Assembly: GCF_000160035.2 (NCBI RefSeq)
Contig: NZ_KI535368.1
Coordinates: 496,001 to 560,000 of the forward strand
DNA from: Catonella morbi ATCC 51271
GTDB lineage: Bacteria > Bacillota > Clostridia > Lachnospirales > Lachnospiraceae
Direction: 5' to 3'
Length of the DNA: 64,000 bases
Position 1 is the first letter of the stretch. Each line of letters starts with the position of its first letter. A program made the position numbers and the translations under genes. The notes below the pieces were generated by a model, which saw nothing but the letters and a program-made list of their open reading frames with translations, made no database searches and was not told the DNA's origin. This document shows positions 25,963-35,408 of the stretch, piece by piece.

Positions 25963-26452
25963 TCTTTTCCAAAATTTTTCTCATACAAGCCTCAACTGAA
26001 GTTGTGTCCGCTTCTACGACTACATCTGCGTACTTTTCATAGAGCGGACAACGTTCTTCATAGAGGTCTTTTAAGGTTTGACCGTCTTTTAGGGCTACAC
26101 CTCTGTCCTTTAGATTGCCAAGCCTTTTTTCTACCCTTTCATAAGGCAGCTTGAGATAAACTACAGTTGAGATTTCTTTTAAATGTGCCATAGCATTTTT
26201 GCAGTACACTGCACTGCCGCCGGTTGCTATAACCGATTTCTCACAGTCAAGCCCTGCATTTATTTCATCTTCCACCTGAAGGAAACCCTCTGTACCTTTT
26301 TCTGCTATAATTTCCGAAAGAAGTTTCCCTGTTTTCTCCTGTATCACAAGGTCACTGTCCACAAATCTGTAACCCATTACCTTTGCAAGTACTACTCCTA
26401 CGGTGCTTTTCCCTGCTCCCGGCATACCTATTAATGTTATATTATTTTTCAT
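25952..26452 (-). CDS. aroK: Shikimate kinase
   Basis: From the ATG at 26452 the product has about 166 residues; a TTG four codons upstream touches the ribosome site and is unlikely. It phosphorylates shikimate in the chorismate pathway. Seen are Walker A GMPGAGKSTVG, the DSD shikimate site (FVDSDLVIQ), the GGSAVYC loop and the lid region RLGNLKDRGVAL. No other aromatic-pathway gene is adjacent. It overlaps the hicB end by 11 bases tail to tail. Confidence 0.92.
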   Translation of the reverse strand: MKNNITLIGMPGAGKSTVGVVLAKVMGYRFVDSDLVIQEKTGKLLSEIIAEKGTEGFLQVEDEINAGLDCEKSVIATGGSAVYCKNAMAHLKEISTVVYLKLPYERVEKRLGNLKDRGVALKDGQTLKDLYEERCPLYEKYADVVVEADTTSVEACMRKILEKTMH

Positions 26453-26502
26453 ATTTAACCGCAACTCCTAATTATTTTCTTTTAAGCACTTGTATATAGT
26501 CT

Positions 26503-27279
26503 CTATTTTATGCCTGTTATACGTTTGCCTGTGTTGGATTTCTTACTGTTATTCGGCTGTTTTTCCGCCAATTTATTCTTCTTCACACTTTGTCCGGCAG
26601 CCTTCTTTATCCTTACTTCTTTAGCGGTATTTTGCATTTTATTGTCGGTTTTGCCTTCTTTTCTGATTGAATACCCGAAACTCCCCAGTTCTTTTCCGAG
26701 TTCATAATATTTTCCATGTGAATAGGCTATAAGCTCAGACTTGGCAAGGTTGAACCTTCCTTTTTCATCCAAGAGCCTTCCATCCACCCTTATATTTACA
26801 ACATCAGCTATAAAGAGACTGTGGCTTCCAAGCTCCATTATCTCCCTTACCTTACACTCTATATTTACAGGGCTTTCCGCAATGGCTACTGCCTTTATTT
26901 TCTCCGAATCCAGTTTTGTAAGCTTCATTTCCTTAAACTTATCCACATCTCTGCCCGACTTAACACCACAGTAGTCTGTCGCATAAGTAAGTTCCTTAGT
27001 AGTAATGTTTACCACAAATTCACCGGTTTCTTTTATAATATCATAAGAATAGCGTTCAGGTCTTATAGACACAGAAAGCATGGGCGGATTGGTACATATA
27101 GTACCCGCCCATGCAAGAGTTATAATATTGCTGTTTCCGGTTTTATCGGTAAGGCTTACCATAACCGCAGGCAGAGGGTAGAGCATATTTCCTGCCTTCC
27201 AGGATATTTTATCTGCTTTGTTTTTCTTATCTGAATTTATTTTTTTCTTTTTAACAGCCTGTTTCTTTTTTTCAACCAT
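26503..27279 (-). CDS. Flavin reductase-like protein with basic tails
   Basis: The central part (about residues 28-190) matches the FMN-binding split-barrel flavin reductase family: PLPAVMVSLTDKTG, NIITLAWAGTICTNPPMLSV, RPERYSYDIIKETGEFVVNI and a C-terminal HGKYYELGKELGSFGYS. What is unusual are two lysine-rich tails: the first 25 residues are mostly Lys, and the last 45 residues are again Lys/Asn-rich. Such proteins bind FMN and act as flavin reductases or unknown oxidoreductases. It is followed by the shikimate kinase gene after 38 bases. Confidence 0.88.
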   Translation of the reverse strand: MVEKKKQAVKKKKINSDKKNKADKISWKAGNMLYPLPAVMVSLTDKTGNSNIITLAWAGTICTNPPMLSVSIRPERYSYDIIKETGEFVVNITTKELTYATDYCGVKSGRDVDKFKEMKLTKLDSEKIKAVAIAESPVNIECKVREIMELGSHSLFIADVVNIRVDGRLLDEKGRFNLAKSELIAYSHGKYYELGKELGSFGYSIRKEGKTDNKMQNTAKEVRIKKAAGQSVKKNKLAEKQPNNSKKSNTGKRITGIK

Positions 27280-27297
27280 AAGTTTCCTTTTTAATAC

Positions 27298-27687
27298 CTA
27301 TTTCTGCAAATCATTTTTTATCTGGGTGGTAGATATTTCCGGTGTTCTCGGAAGGTAGACCACTTCACAATATTCTTTCAGGAAATCAAATTTTCCCTTC
27401 CAGTCATCACCCATAACAAAGGTATCTACCTTGTACAGTTTCACATCCTCTATCTTCTGCTCCCAGCTTTCCTCAGGAATAACAAGGTCTACATAGCGGA
27501 TTGACTCTACAAGCTGCTTTCTCTGCTCATAAGAAAAATAGCATTTTTTCTGTTTCTCATTCCAGTTAAATTCGTCTGTAGAGATGGCAACTATGAGATA
27601 ATCTCCATATTCCTTTGCTCTTCTTAAGATATTGACATGCCCATAGTGAAGCAAATCAAAAGTTCCGTATGTGATTACCCTCTTCAT
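27298..27687 (-). CDS. tagD: Glycerol-3-phosphate cytidylyltransferase
   Basis: The 129-residue enzyme makes CDP-glycerol from CTP and glycerol-3-phosphate for wall teichoic acid. Family motifs are TYGTFDLLHYGHVNILRRAKE (HxGH-type nucleotide site, split here as GTFDLLHYGH, residues 8-17) and the late RTPEISTTQI, normally RTPGISTT. It overlaps the TagF-like gene by ATGA, with a GGAAGGAGAAGG ribosome site, so both are translated together. Confidence 0.93.
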   Translation of the reverse strand: MKRVITYGTFDLLHYGHVNILRRAKEYGDYLIVAISTDEFNWNEKQKKCYFSYEQRKQLVESIRYVDLVIPEESWEQKIEDVKLYKVDTFVMGDDWKGKFDFLKEYCEVVYLPRTPEISTTQIKNDLQK

Positions 27688-30341
27688 TTTCCTTCTCCTT
27701 CCGTAAGCTTTCTTACTGCCTCATAAAGCCTCTTGCCTGACTGGCGGTCACTTTGCACAAAGAAACTTTCATATCTGCCTTTATATTCCTCTTTAAGCCT
27801 GCAATCATTTTCTATATAACCGCAAAGTACATCTATAAGCTCATCAGCCGACTTGCATATCTCTCCGAAGCCTATGTTTTCATAGTCAAAATTGGTTATT
27901 CGCCAATAAGGAAGTACAGTATCCTGATAATATACCACAGGCTTTCTCATATAGGCAAAGTCATACTGCACACTGCTAAAATCAGTTACCATGAGATTGC
28001 TCTGTTTCATTATGGTTACATAGTCCATGTCTTCTGTCGGACTGAGCGCCTCTACTACATCTGTAGTCTCAAAATCCACAGTCTGAGCCTCAAATTTAGG
28101 ATGGAAGAAGAGTTTTATCTTATAACCCTTCCTTCTTGCGACACTCAGCAGCTTTTCATCAGTCAGAACCTTATTGTAAAGCCGGTAAAAACTGCTTTCC
28201 TTAAACTTAGGATTGTATTCGGTTTTCCCGTTTGGTGCAGTCTTCCCGACCAGAGCCGGTCTCCAGGTAGGTGCAATCAGTATCTGATTTTTGCTGTCAT
28301 CTACAAGGTCATCATATCTTGGATTGCCTGAAGGTATAATCTGCTCGTCCTTAAAGCAGTTATCCTCATTTGTATAAAGCTCTCTTTCATAATTAGAAGC
28401 CACCACTACTGCAGCCGCATTACTTCCCATCTGAGCATAAGAGGAACTTCTTGTTATAGGATAACCATGATACATTCTTATTATCTTAGGACTCAATAAA
28501 TCCCTGAAGTATATCAACTTATCCTTTTTGAATCCCAGCTTTAAAAACGGCGGTATATGTGTCATAAATATTACTTCGGCAAACAAAGCATAGAATGCCC
28601 CTTCATCACTGCCCGGTTCCACTACCTTGTAGCCTTCTTTTATAAGACGCTCTCCATCTTTGGAATATTTTTCGATAAAATATACCTTCTCAATTCCGTC
28701 ATCCTGAGTAACCGCATATTTTATCGCATATTCTCCGTTATCTCCCGCCTTATAACTCTTGTCATAATATACCCAGATACGCCTGTTTTTCATTTCCGGC
28801 AAGGCTTTCATATATGCCTTTCTCCATTTAAGCACAAGAGAAAGTTCTTCTTTATCCTTTGAGTCAGAAGGTGTTGCTTCAAATTTATCCTCTATATACT
28901 TAATATAAGCATCTTCTGCCCTTCCCCTTGCTTCATCATCTGCCTTGGTTATAAGGATGGCATTCTCCTTAAGTCTTGCAATATGTCCGGCAAAATACCA
29001 GTATTTAATCTCATTTTCATCCTCTAACTTGCTCTGCCAGTTATCTTCAAAGAAAAGCTTAGTCTCATAATCATCTCCAAAGATTGACAGATGCAGTGAA
29101 ATTTCCTGTGCTTCTGCATTATTTAGCGGAATAAAACATTCATAAGCATCTCTTCTGAATATTTCTTTGTCAAAAAATGTAGTTATAGCTGCAAGTTCGG
29201 TAGTTTTTTCTGCCTTATGCTCTGAAATCTCCCCGTTATAATTATTTACAAATCTAAATTTACATTCATCCCAAGGTAAATAATCCGGCAGACTGAACTT
29301 TATAAACAGCCCCTGTTTACCCTGTTCTTTTCTATACTCCAAAGTATTAATCAGCGGACGTAACCCGCTTATTTCATTTACTATGCCGTATTTTGAATCT
29401 TTAAGCCTTATTACACCCTTACTGCCGAGCCTTGTGTACTCAAGTTCCAACTCTTTATCTGGATTTCTTAGCATAGCAAAATATCTTCTCAAATTTCTGT
29501 CCAATTTAAGTGCATTGGAACGCATAAAGAGAATCTCATCACTGACCAGCTCCATTCCTTTTCCGACTTCAGAAAGATACTCTTCCCTTTCTTCATCACT
29601 GTCAAATACAAGCTTTACATGTTCATTTTTATTTGAAAGAAATCTTGTACAGCTAAGGTATAAGAAGCCAAACTGTGCTATTTTGGATAACTTGCCATCA
29701 TTTATAAGATTAGCCAGATATCCCTTTGTAGTTGAAAAATACCAGTCTTTGTTATGGCTCTGACCCATTTTAGGTGAACTTTCATCAAGTCCTCTGCCCG
29801 TAGTATATCTCATATTACTTACAACAAGACCCTTAGATGACTTCTCCAGGTATTTTGTTGCAAAGAGCTCAGCCTTACAATAGGCGAGCTCTTCATTAAA
29901 GCTAAGTAAATTGTTTTTAATTATATGTGTGCGGCACAATGTTCCGACTAAAATCGGAGCACTTTCCACTTCCTTTGATACATCATACTTATAAATGTCA
30001 TCTTTAATCTTTTCAAAGTGAGCGAGCGGTTTCCCATTACGTGCAATTATTCTTCCCGAAGCATAACCTATACCGGGATTTTTTTTAAGCTCATCTCTTA
30101 ATTTTACAAAATACTCATCTTCAAAGACAGCATTTGTATCATAAAAAGCTATAAACTCTGCTTTGGTTTTTTTTAACTCTCTATTTATCAGCTGAGGTTT
30201 CAAGTTGAGGTCAATCATCAGGATTTTAGAGTTTTCAAGCAGTTTTTTTGTTATTTCTTTTTTCTTTTTTCTATAAATGCTTTTCGAATAAGGTATGATT
30301 CCACCTTTTTTAATGGCAGTCAATACCTCTTTAATCTTCAT
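27684..30341 (-). CDS. TagF-like CDP-glycerol glycerophosphotransferase with N-terminal GT2-like domain
   Basis: From ATG 30341 the product has about 885 residues. The C-terminal half (from about residue 490) is a glycerophosphotransferase: FMTHIPPFLKLGF, MYHGYPITRSS (a variant of the usual WHGTPLKK-type segment), SGNPRYDDLV, FHPKFE and TDFSSVQYDFAYMRKPVVYYQ. The N-terminal 230 residues look like the back half of a family 2 glycosyltransferase (AEFIAFYDTNAVFEDEYFVK) but without an obvious catalytic DxD. The enzyme probably extends or primes a poly(glycerol phosphate) chain at the inner membrane face. ATG 30341 has GGAGGA and overlaps the upstream stop (TAATG). Confidence 0.88.
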   Translation of the reverse strand: MKIKEVLTAIKKGGIIPYSKSIYRKKKKEITKKLLENSKILMIDLNLKPQLINRELKKTKAEFIAFYDTNAVFEDEYFVKLRDELKKNPGIGYASGRIIARNGKPLAHFEKIKDDIYKYDVSKEVESAPILVGTLCRTHIIKNNLLSFNEELAYCKAELFATKYLEKSSKGLVVSNMRYTTGRGLDESSPKMGQSHNKDWYFSTTKGYLANLINDGKLSKIAQFGFLYLSCTRFLSNKNEHVKLVFDSDEEREEYLSEVGKGMELVSDEILFMRSNALKLDRNLRRYFAMLRNPDKELELEYTRLGSKGVIRLKDSKYGIVNEISGLRPLINTLEYRKEQGKQGLFIKFSLPDYLPWDECKFRFVNNYNGEISEHKAEKTTELAAITTFFDKEIFRRDAYECFIPLNNAEAQEISLHLSIFGDDYETKLFFEDNWQSKLEDENEIKYWYFAGHIARLKENAILITKADDEARGRAEDAYIKYIEDKFEATPSDSKDKEELSLVLKWRKAYMKALPEMKNRRIWVYYDKSYKAGDNGEYAIKYAVTQDDGIEKVYFIEKYSKDGERLIKEGYKVVEPGSDEGAFYALFAEVIFMTHIPPFLKLGFKKDKLIYFRDLLSPKIIRMYHGYPITRSSSYAQMGSNAAAVVVASNYERELYTNEDNCFKDEQIIPSGNPRYDDLVDDSKNQILIAPTWRPALVGKTAPNGKTEYNPKFKESSFYRLYNKVLTDEKLLSVARRKGYKIKLFFHPKFEAQTVDFETTDVVEALSPTEDMDYVTIMKQSNLMVTDFSSVQYDFAYMRKPVVYYQDTVLPYWRITNFDYENIGFGEICKSADELIDVLCGYIENDCRLKEEYKGRYESFFVQSDRQSGKRLYEAVRKLTEGEGK

Positions 30342-32473
30342 TACAGAATCTCCTCCAATCTGCATTTACAAAGCTCAGGATCGTACCTCTTTCCACTCTC
30401 CGACCTTATTAATGCAATTATTTCGTCATTGGTAAGTACACCCACAATTTCCCTATGTCTTTTCAGAAAGTAAATATCATAAATCAGCTTAAATATCCTG
30501 ATTGCAAGCGGTATCTCCTCACCTGCAGCACCATACTTTTTGCCTGTTCCATCCCAGTTTTCATTAATTAAATATAACTCTTCCGATGAAATTATATTAT
30601 CTTCTGTTTTGCTTATAATATTTAAGATTACGGCAGTATTTTCAAGAAGTTTACCTGAAAATCTGAGAGTATGCATGTTTTTGCCTTTCATATCCCAGTC
30701 AATTCTTGGGGTTATAAGCTTTCCTATATTTATATACGAGATAAGCTTATCTAATTTCTTTTCTACATTAGTTTCCACAGCATATATTCCCTTAAATTTT
30801 TCCAGTAAAATTTTAAGGTTACTGCTCGTTACCTCTTCTTCGGGACACATTTCATATAACTTATCAACCATATTATCAAGGAAGATTTTTCTGTTTTTCT
30901 CTCTTGAAGCAGATTTATTCTCATACATCATTTCATCTGCTTTCTTAATTATTTCATCAAATCCGACTTTATCAAACAGAGTTTCCTTTACGGCATATCC
31001 TATAGAAGCCGATGGCTTTACGGAATCATATGTTTCAGCATCAAGTTTTCTGTTAATTCTATCCACTAAACTTTCTGCCGTCTTTTCATCTGTATTGGTT
31101 AAGAAAATTGCAAACTCATCTCCGCCTATTCTTGCCACTATATCATTGCTTCTGCAACAGCTCTTAAGTACTGATGAAATTTTAATAATAAGTTCATCAC
31201 CTTTGGCATGTCCGAAAACATCATTTGCAAGTTTAAGACCGTTTACATCCGCCATAAGGTAACATACCGGGTAATTTTCAGGATTTGACAGCCGCTTCTT
31301 GATAACCTCATTAAAGTATTTCCTGTTTGCTACATTGGTAATCTCATCATATCTTGCTTTGTGAAGTATTTCCTTTTCACGTGTCTTTCTTAAACTTATA
31401 TCTCTGGCAGACAGGTAGATATATTCATCAGTGGGAGTTTTGAGCTTTATCATAAAGGCTTCTATAAGTAAAGTCGCAAACTTTCTGGTAGCTATCTTTA
31501 TTTCCGTGCTTATAGTTTCTCCCTTTTCAACTCTTGCAAAAAGCGTCTCTATCTGTACTCTTCCCTTATTCTCAAAAGGTCTTATCTCCACAACATGGGA
31601 TGAAAATTTCATGCCGATTATTTCTTTCTTCCTACGATAACCAAGCATTTCCATACCCGCTTCATTAATATCAACTATCTTATTATTTTTAATAAGAAAA
31701 ATAGCTTCGCTTGAATAATAAAACATTGTTTTAAAGTGTATTTCATTCTCTCTTAATTCTTCTAATCTTCTGCCAAGCTCAGCATTCATTTTATTGAACT
31801 TTTCTTCACTTTTATAGAGTTCGGTAACAAGTCTGTTACTGTTTCTTATTGATTCTATTATCTTGTAGGCTGATATTGCAAGTATCGGATATACAAACAC
31901 CAATATAACCATTGGCAGTAAATATTTCTCCCATTTTTCTCCTACCATTATGAGAATACAGGCACTACCTCCTAAACCTGTCGCAAAAGCTATAAGAGAA
32001 AAACTTTTCGTGTTCATATTTCTTTTTCTTATTTTTAAATAACATAGAACCAACATTTCGAGGATAAAGGCCAATATTATCCCTATAACCGGGATTTCCG
32101 CGTTTCCCATCGGGTTTATAGACCTTATAACAACAGTTGCAAAAGCTGTAATAGTAACTGTCAGAGGTCCATATATAACCGAAAGATTTAATACTATCTC
32201 TCTTGAATCATATACAATTCCGTACTCTTTAAGCCCTATAGGCTCTGTATTGCTGTCCATATATATAAATAAACTAAATAGCAGACCTTGTACAAGCTGA
32301 ATAATAAGGCTTTTCATAATTCTTTCATTTTTTGTTTCTTGTATAGCATCATCCGGCATAGATGTGCCCTTGGGTTTTGTGGCAGATATAAAATATTCCT
32401 CAAAAACTACCGAAACAAGCAAAAGTACTATAACAACCGCTAGTTTAGATATAAGTTTTACGACTTGTTCCAT
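30341..32473 (-). CDS. Membrane diguanylate cyclase with PAS and degenerate HD-GYP tail
   Basis: The 710-residue protein has an N-terminal membrane sensor of about six helices (residues 10-215, resembling the 5TM-LYT type), a PAS domain (about 245-355), a GGDEF domain with intact active site ARIGGDEFAIF (near 450) and an intact I-site RSND five residues before it, and a C-terminal part that resembles HD-GYP. In that last part HD has become IN (INIGKLITP, near 578) and HHE..DG..GYP has become INENWDGTGKKYG (near 635), so phosphodiesterase activity is unlikely. It would make cyclic di-GMP in response to a membrane signal. Its stop overlaps the start of the TagF-like gene. Confidence 0.88.
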   Translation of the reverse strand: MEQVVKLISKLAVVIVLLLVSVVFEEYFISATKPKGTSMPDDAIQETKNERIMKSLIIQLVQGLLFSLFIYMDSNTEPIGLKEYGIVYDSREIVLNLSVIYGPLTVTITAFATVVIRSINPMGNAEIPVIGIILAFILEMLVLCYLKIRKRNMNTKSFSLIAFATGLGGSACILIMVGEKWEKYLLPMVILVFVYPILAISAYKIIESIRNSNRLVTELYKSEEKFNKMNAELGRRLEELRENEIHFKTMFYYSSEAIFLIKNNKIVDINEAGMEMLGYRRKKEIIGMKFSSHVVEIRPFENKGRVQIETLFARVEKGETISTEIKIATRKFATLLIEAFMIKLKTPTDEYIYLSARDISLRKTREKEILHKARYDEITNVANRKYFNEVIKKRLSNPENYPVCYLMADVNGLKLANDVFGHAKGDELIIKISSVLKSCCRSNDIVARIGGDEFAIFLTNTDEKTAESLVDRINRKLDAETYDSVKPSASIGYAVKETLFDKVGFDEIIKKADEMMYENKSASREKNRKIFLDNMVDKLYEMCPEEEVTSSNLKILLEKFKGIYAVETNVEKKLDKLISYINIGKLITPRIDWDMKGKNMHTLRFSGKLLENTAVILNIISKTEDNIISSEELYLINENWDGTGKKYGAAGEEIPLAIRIFKLIYDIYFLKRHREIVGVLTNDEIIALIRSESGKRYDPELCKCRLEEIL

Positions 32474-32511
32474 ATAATATTCTTCTCCATATAAAAGGAT
32501 AACATAACCTT

Positions 32512-33924
32512 TTATATATTTTCTACTTTAATCAGGTTTGTACTTCCCGAAACTCCGTTGGCAATTCCTCCTGTTATCACAAGTTTATCTCCCTTTTGAA
32601 GCTCAAGCGTATCCTGAGCTACCTTTTTTGCCGAATAGAACAGTACATCAGTTGATTCAAATCTTTCACACATCTTAGGAGTCACACCCCAGGAAAGTGC
32701 AAGCTTTCTCCAGGTCTTCTCATCTGTGGTAAGTCCGATTATATCCACAGGTCCTCTGAATCTTGATACAAGGCGGGCTGTAATACCCGAAATAGTGCAG
32801 ACTACAATTGCCTTTGCATCTATATCTATAGCCATACCGCAGGTCGCATGTGAAATGGCATCAGGCTCATTTTTAATATAGAAATCACTGTTATAAAATC
32901 TCTTTTTATAATTAATGTTTTCTTCTGTATTTTCAGCAATTTTAGCCATGGTAGCTACTGCCTGTATAGGATAATGTCCTGCTGCCGTTTCTCCTGAAAG
33001 CATAATCGCAGAGGTTCCGTCATAAACCGCATTAGCTACATCGGAAGCTTCTGCCCTGGTAGGACGCGGATTATTTATCATTGACTCAAGCATCTCAGTT
33101 GCTGTAATTACCCTTCTTCCGAGAAGTCTGCACTTGGTTATGAGGTCTTTTTGGATAGCAGGAAGTCTTTCAAAAGGTATCTCCACTCCCATGTCTCCTC
33201 TTGCAACCATAATTCCGCTGCAAAGTTCACATATCTCCTCTATGTTATCATAACCTGACTGATTTTCAATTTTAGCAATAAGGCTGATGTCACTGCCACC
33301 GTTTGCATCCAGAAATTCGTGTACTGCCTCAAGATCCTCTTTTACAGATACAAATGAGCAGGCAATAAAGTCCAAATCATTTTCTATTGCAAAGAGCAAA
33401 TCTTCTTTATCCTTGTCAGAAAGGTATTTCTGATGTATATGTTTTCCCGGAAAAGCCATACTCTTTCTGTCCGAAATAATACCGCCTATAATTACTTCAC
33501 ATTCTATCTCTTCTGCTGTGGTATTTACCACCCTTAACTCAATAAGCCCGTTATTTACGAGAACGGTATCGCCTATATTAAGCTCTTTTGCAAGGTTCTT
33601 ATAGCTTACCGAAACCTTTGTGTTATCTCCTATTATCTCATTGGTGGTAAAGGTAAATTTATCACCTTCATGAAGCTCTGCTTTGCCGTTTTCAAATACA
33701 CCTATTCTGTACTCAGGTCCCTTGGTGTCAAGCATGATTGCTATAGGAAGGTCTAACTCAGTACGTATCTTCTTAATTTTCTCAACTCTGGCTTTATGCT
33801 CCTCATGGCTGCCATGCGAAAAATTAAGTCTGGCTACATTCATTCCTGCCTTACAAAGTTCCCTAATCATATCTTCACTTTCACTTGCAGGTCCTATAGT
33901 ACAAATTATCTTAGTCTTACGCAT
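32512..33924 (-). CDS. pyk: Pyruvate kinase
   Basis: The 470-residue enzyme converts PEP and ADP to pyruvate and ATP. Motifs: TIGPASES, NFSHGSHEEH, DTKGPEYRIG, MVARGDMGVEIPFERLP (metal site), TATEMLESM and the C-terminal regulatory domain ending GSTNLIKVENI. It lacks the extra C-terminal PEP-synthase-like domain of Bacillus pyruvate kinase. It is 18 bases after mgtE on the same strand. Confidence 0.96.
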   Translation of the reverse strand: MRKTKIICTIGPASESEDMIRELCKAGMNVARLNFSHGSHEEHKARVEKIKKIRTELDLPIAIMLDTKGPEYRIGVFENGKAELHEGDKFTFTTNEIIGDNTKVSVSYKNLAKELNIGDTVLVNNGLIELRVVNTTAEEIECEVIIGGIISDRKSMAFPGKHIHQKYLSDKDKEDLLFAIENDLDFIACSFVSVKEDLEAVHEFLDANGGSDISLIAKIENQSGYDNIEEICELCSGIMVARGDMGVEIPFERLPAIQKDLITKCRLLGRRVITATEMLESMINNPRPTRAEASDVANAVYDGTSAIMLSGETAAGHYPIQAVATMAKIAENTEENINYKKRFYNSDFYIKNEPDAISHATCGMAIDIDAKAIVVCTISGITARLVSRFRGPVDIIGLTTDEKTWRKLALSWGVTPKMCERFESTDVLFYSAKKVAQDTLELQKGDKLVITGGIANGVSGSTNLIKVENI

Positions 33925-33942
33925 ACCCTTCCTCTCTTTCTT

Positions 33943-35307
33943 TTATACACTAATATGAAGTACTGCAACCGCAATCGTAAAGTACACAATCAAAGATACT
34001 GCATCTACAATGGTTGTAATCAACGGGCTTGCCATAACCGCAGGGTCAAATCCTATCCTTTCAGCTATCAAAGGAAGCACACAACCGATAAATTTGGAAA
34101 ATACTACAACTGCTATAAGAGTTACACAGATTACAAAAGCTACCGGAAGGGCAAGTTTGTCCACCAGAAGCAATTTTACAAAATTAGCAGATGAAAGGGT
34201 TATTCCACAAAGAGCCGCAACCCTTAGTTCTTTCCATATTACCTTAAATATCTCTTTAAACTCTATTTCTCCAAGCGAAAGTCCACGTATGACTGAAACA
34301 CTTGACTGTGAACCTGCATTTCCGCCTGTATCCATAAGCATAGGGATGTAGGCTGTGAGAATTACATAGGAGGCAAGTGCCTCCTCATAGCTTGTTATAA
34401 TTGCACCTGTAAATGTTGCAGATATCATAAGTAGAAGAAGCCAAGGCATCCTCTTCTTATAGGTCTCAAAGGTAGTCATCTTGAAATATGGCTTATCAGT
34501 AGGCAAAATCGCCGCCATCTTTTCAATATCCTCTGTAGCCTCTTCCTGCAAGATATCCACTACGTCATCCACAGTAATGATTCCAACCATTCTGTTTTCA
34601 TTATCTACTACAGGCATCGCTGTAAATCCGTATTTCTGAATGGTAAGAGCGGCTTCTTCCTGGTCTGTCTGTGTATTTATGCTGATTACCTTGGTGTTCA
34701 TAATGTCACCGATCAGCTCGTCTGGCTCCCTTAAAAGCAAATATCTGAGAGCTACTGTACCTTTTAAGATACGCTGATTGTCTACCACATAACAGATATT
34801 TACCGTTTCGGAGTCAAGTCCTCTGCGTCTTATCCTGACAATAGCATCCTCAACAGTCATCTGTTCTCTAAGATCTACAAACTCGACCGTCATTATACTT
34901 CCGGCACTGTCCTCAGGATAGCGAAGAAGGTGATTTATGTCTGCTCTTGTTTCAGGACTTGCATTTGCAAGCAGCTTTTTTACCACGTTGGCAGGCATTT
35001 CTTCCAAGAGGTCAACAGCATCATCCGCCATAAGATTTTCTATAATATGTGAAGCCTCAGTATCTGACAGGGATGAAATTATGTATTGCTGGTCATCGAT
35101 TTCAAGATTGGCAAATACATCCGCTGCCATATCTTTCGGTAAAATTCTGAAAAGCTTTAACGATTCTTCATCCTCCATCTCATCCATTACAAAGGCGATG
35201 TCAACCACGTTCATGTCTTCCATCTTTTTTCTAAGGGCTCTGTATTCTTTATTTAGAAGCAGTTTTTCAAGTTCTTCCCTATAGTTTTCTTCTAAAATAT
35301 CATCCAC
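33943..35307 (-). CDS. mgtE: Magnesium transporter
   Basis: A 454-residue Mg2+ channel/transporter with the cytoplasmic N domain (about 1-130), two CBS domains (about 135-250, including MPVVDNENRMVGIITVDDVV) and five membrane helices (about 285-450) with the pore segment PMLMDTGGNAGSQSS. The N and CBS domains close the pore when internal Mg2+ is high. The start is GTG 35307 behind GGAGG. A strong hairpin precedes it, but it does not look like an M-box riboswitch. Confidence 0.95.
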   Translation of the reverse strand: MDDILEENYREELEKLLLNKEYRALRKKMEDMNVVDIAFVMDEMEDEESLKLFRILPKDMAADVFANLEIDDQQYIISSLSDTEASHIIENLMADDAVDLLEEMPANVVKKLLANASPETRADINHLLRYPEDSAGSIMTVEFVDLREQMTVEDAIVRIRRRGLDSETVNICYVVDNQRILKGTVALRYLLLREPDELIGDIMNTKVISINTQTDQEEAALTIQKYGFTAMPVVDNENRMVGIITVDDVVDILQEEATEDIEKMAAILPTDKPYFKMTTFETYKKRMPWLLLLMISATFTGAIITSYEEALASYVILTAYIPMLMDTGGNAGSQSSVSVIRGLSLGEIEFKEIFKVIWKELRVAALCGITLSSANFVKLLLVDKLALPVAFVICVTLIAVVVFSKFIGCVLPLIAERIGFDPAVMASPLITTIVDAVSLIVYFTIAVAVLHISV

Positions 35308-35350
35308 AACTTATGCCTCCTTCCGGTTATTCATATTGTTGGCGCATAAT

Positions 35351-35389
35351 ATAAATCTTTATACGGCAACATCTTGTATAAAGATTTAT
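35351..35389 (-). promoter_or_regulatory. Perfect 14-bp hairpin between def and mgtE
   Basis: ATAAATCTTTATAC (35351-35364) pairs perfectly with GTATAAAGATTTAT (35376-35389) across an 11-base loop. On the minus strand it follows the deformylase stop by about 20 bases and precedes the mgtE ribosome site. No T tract follows, so it may be a weak terminator, an RNA end protector or a leader control element. Confidence 0.5.
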
Positions 35390-35408
35390 CCTTGCTGCTC
35401 CTGTGTCA

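Noticed and set aside
35308-35408. M-box magnesium riboswitch before mgtE
   Set aside because: The leader is only about 100 bases, with a single hairpin and none of the conserved M-box elements.
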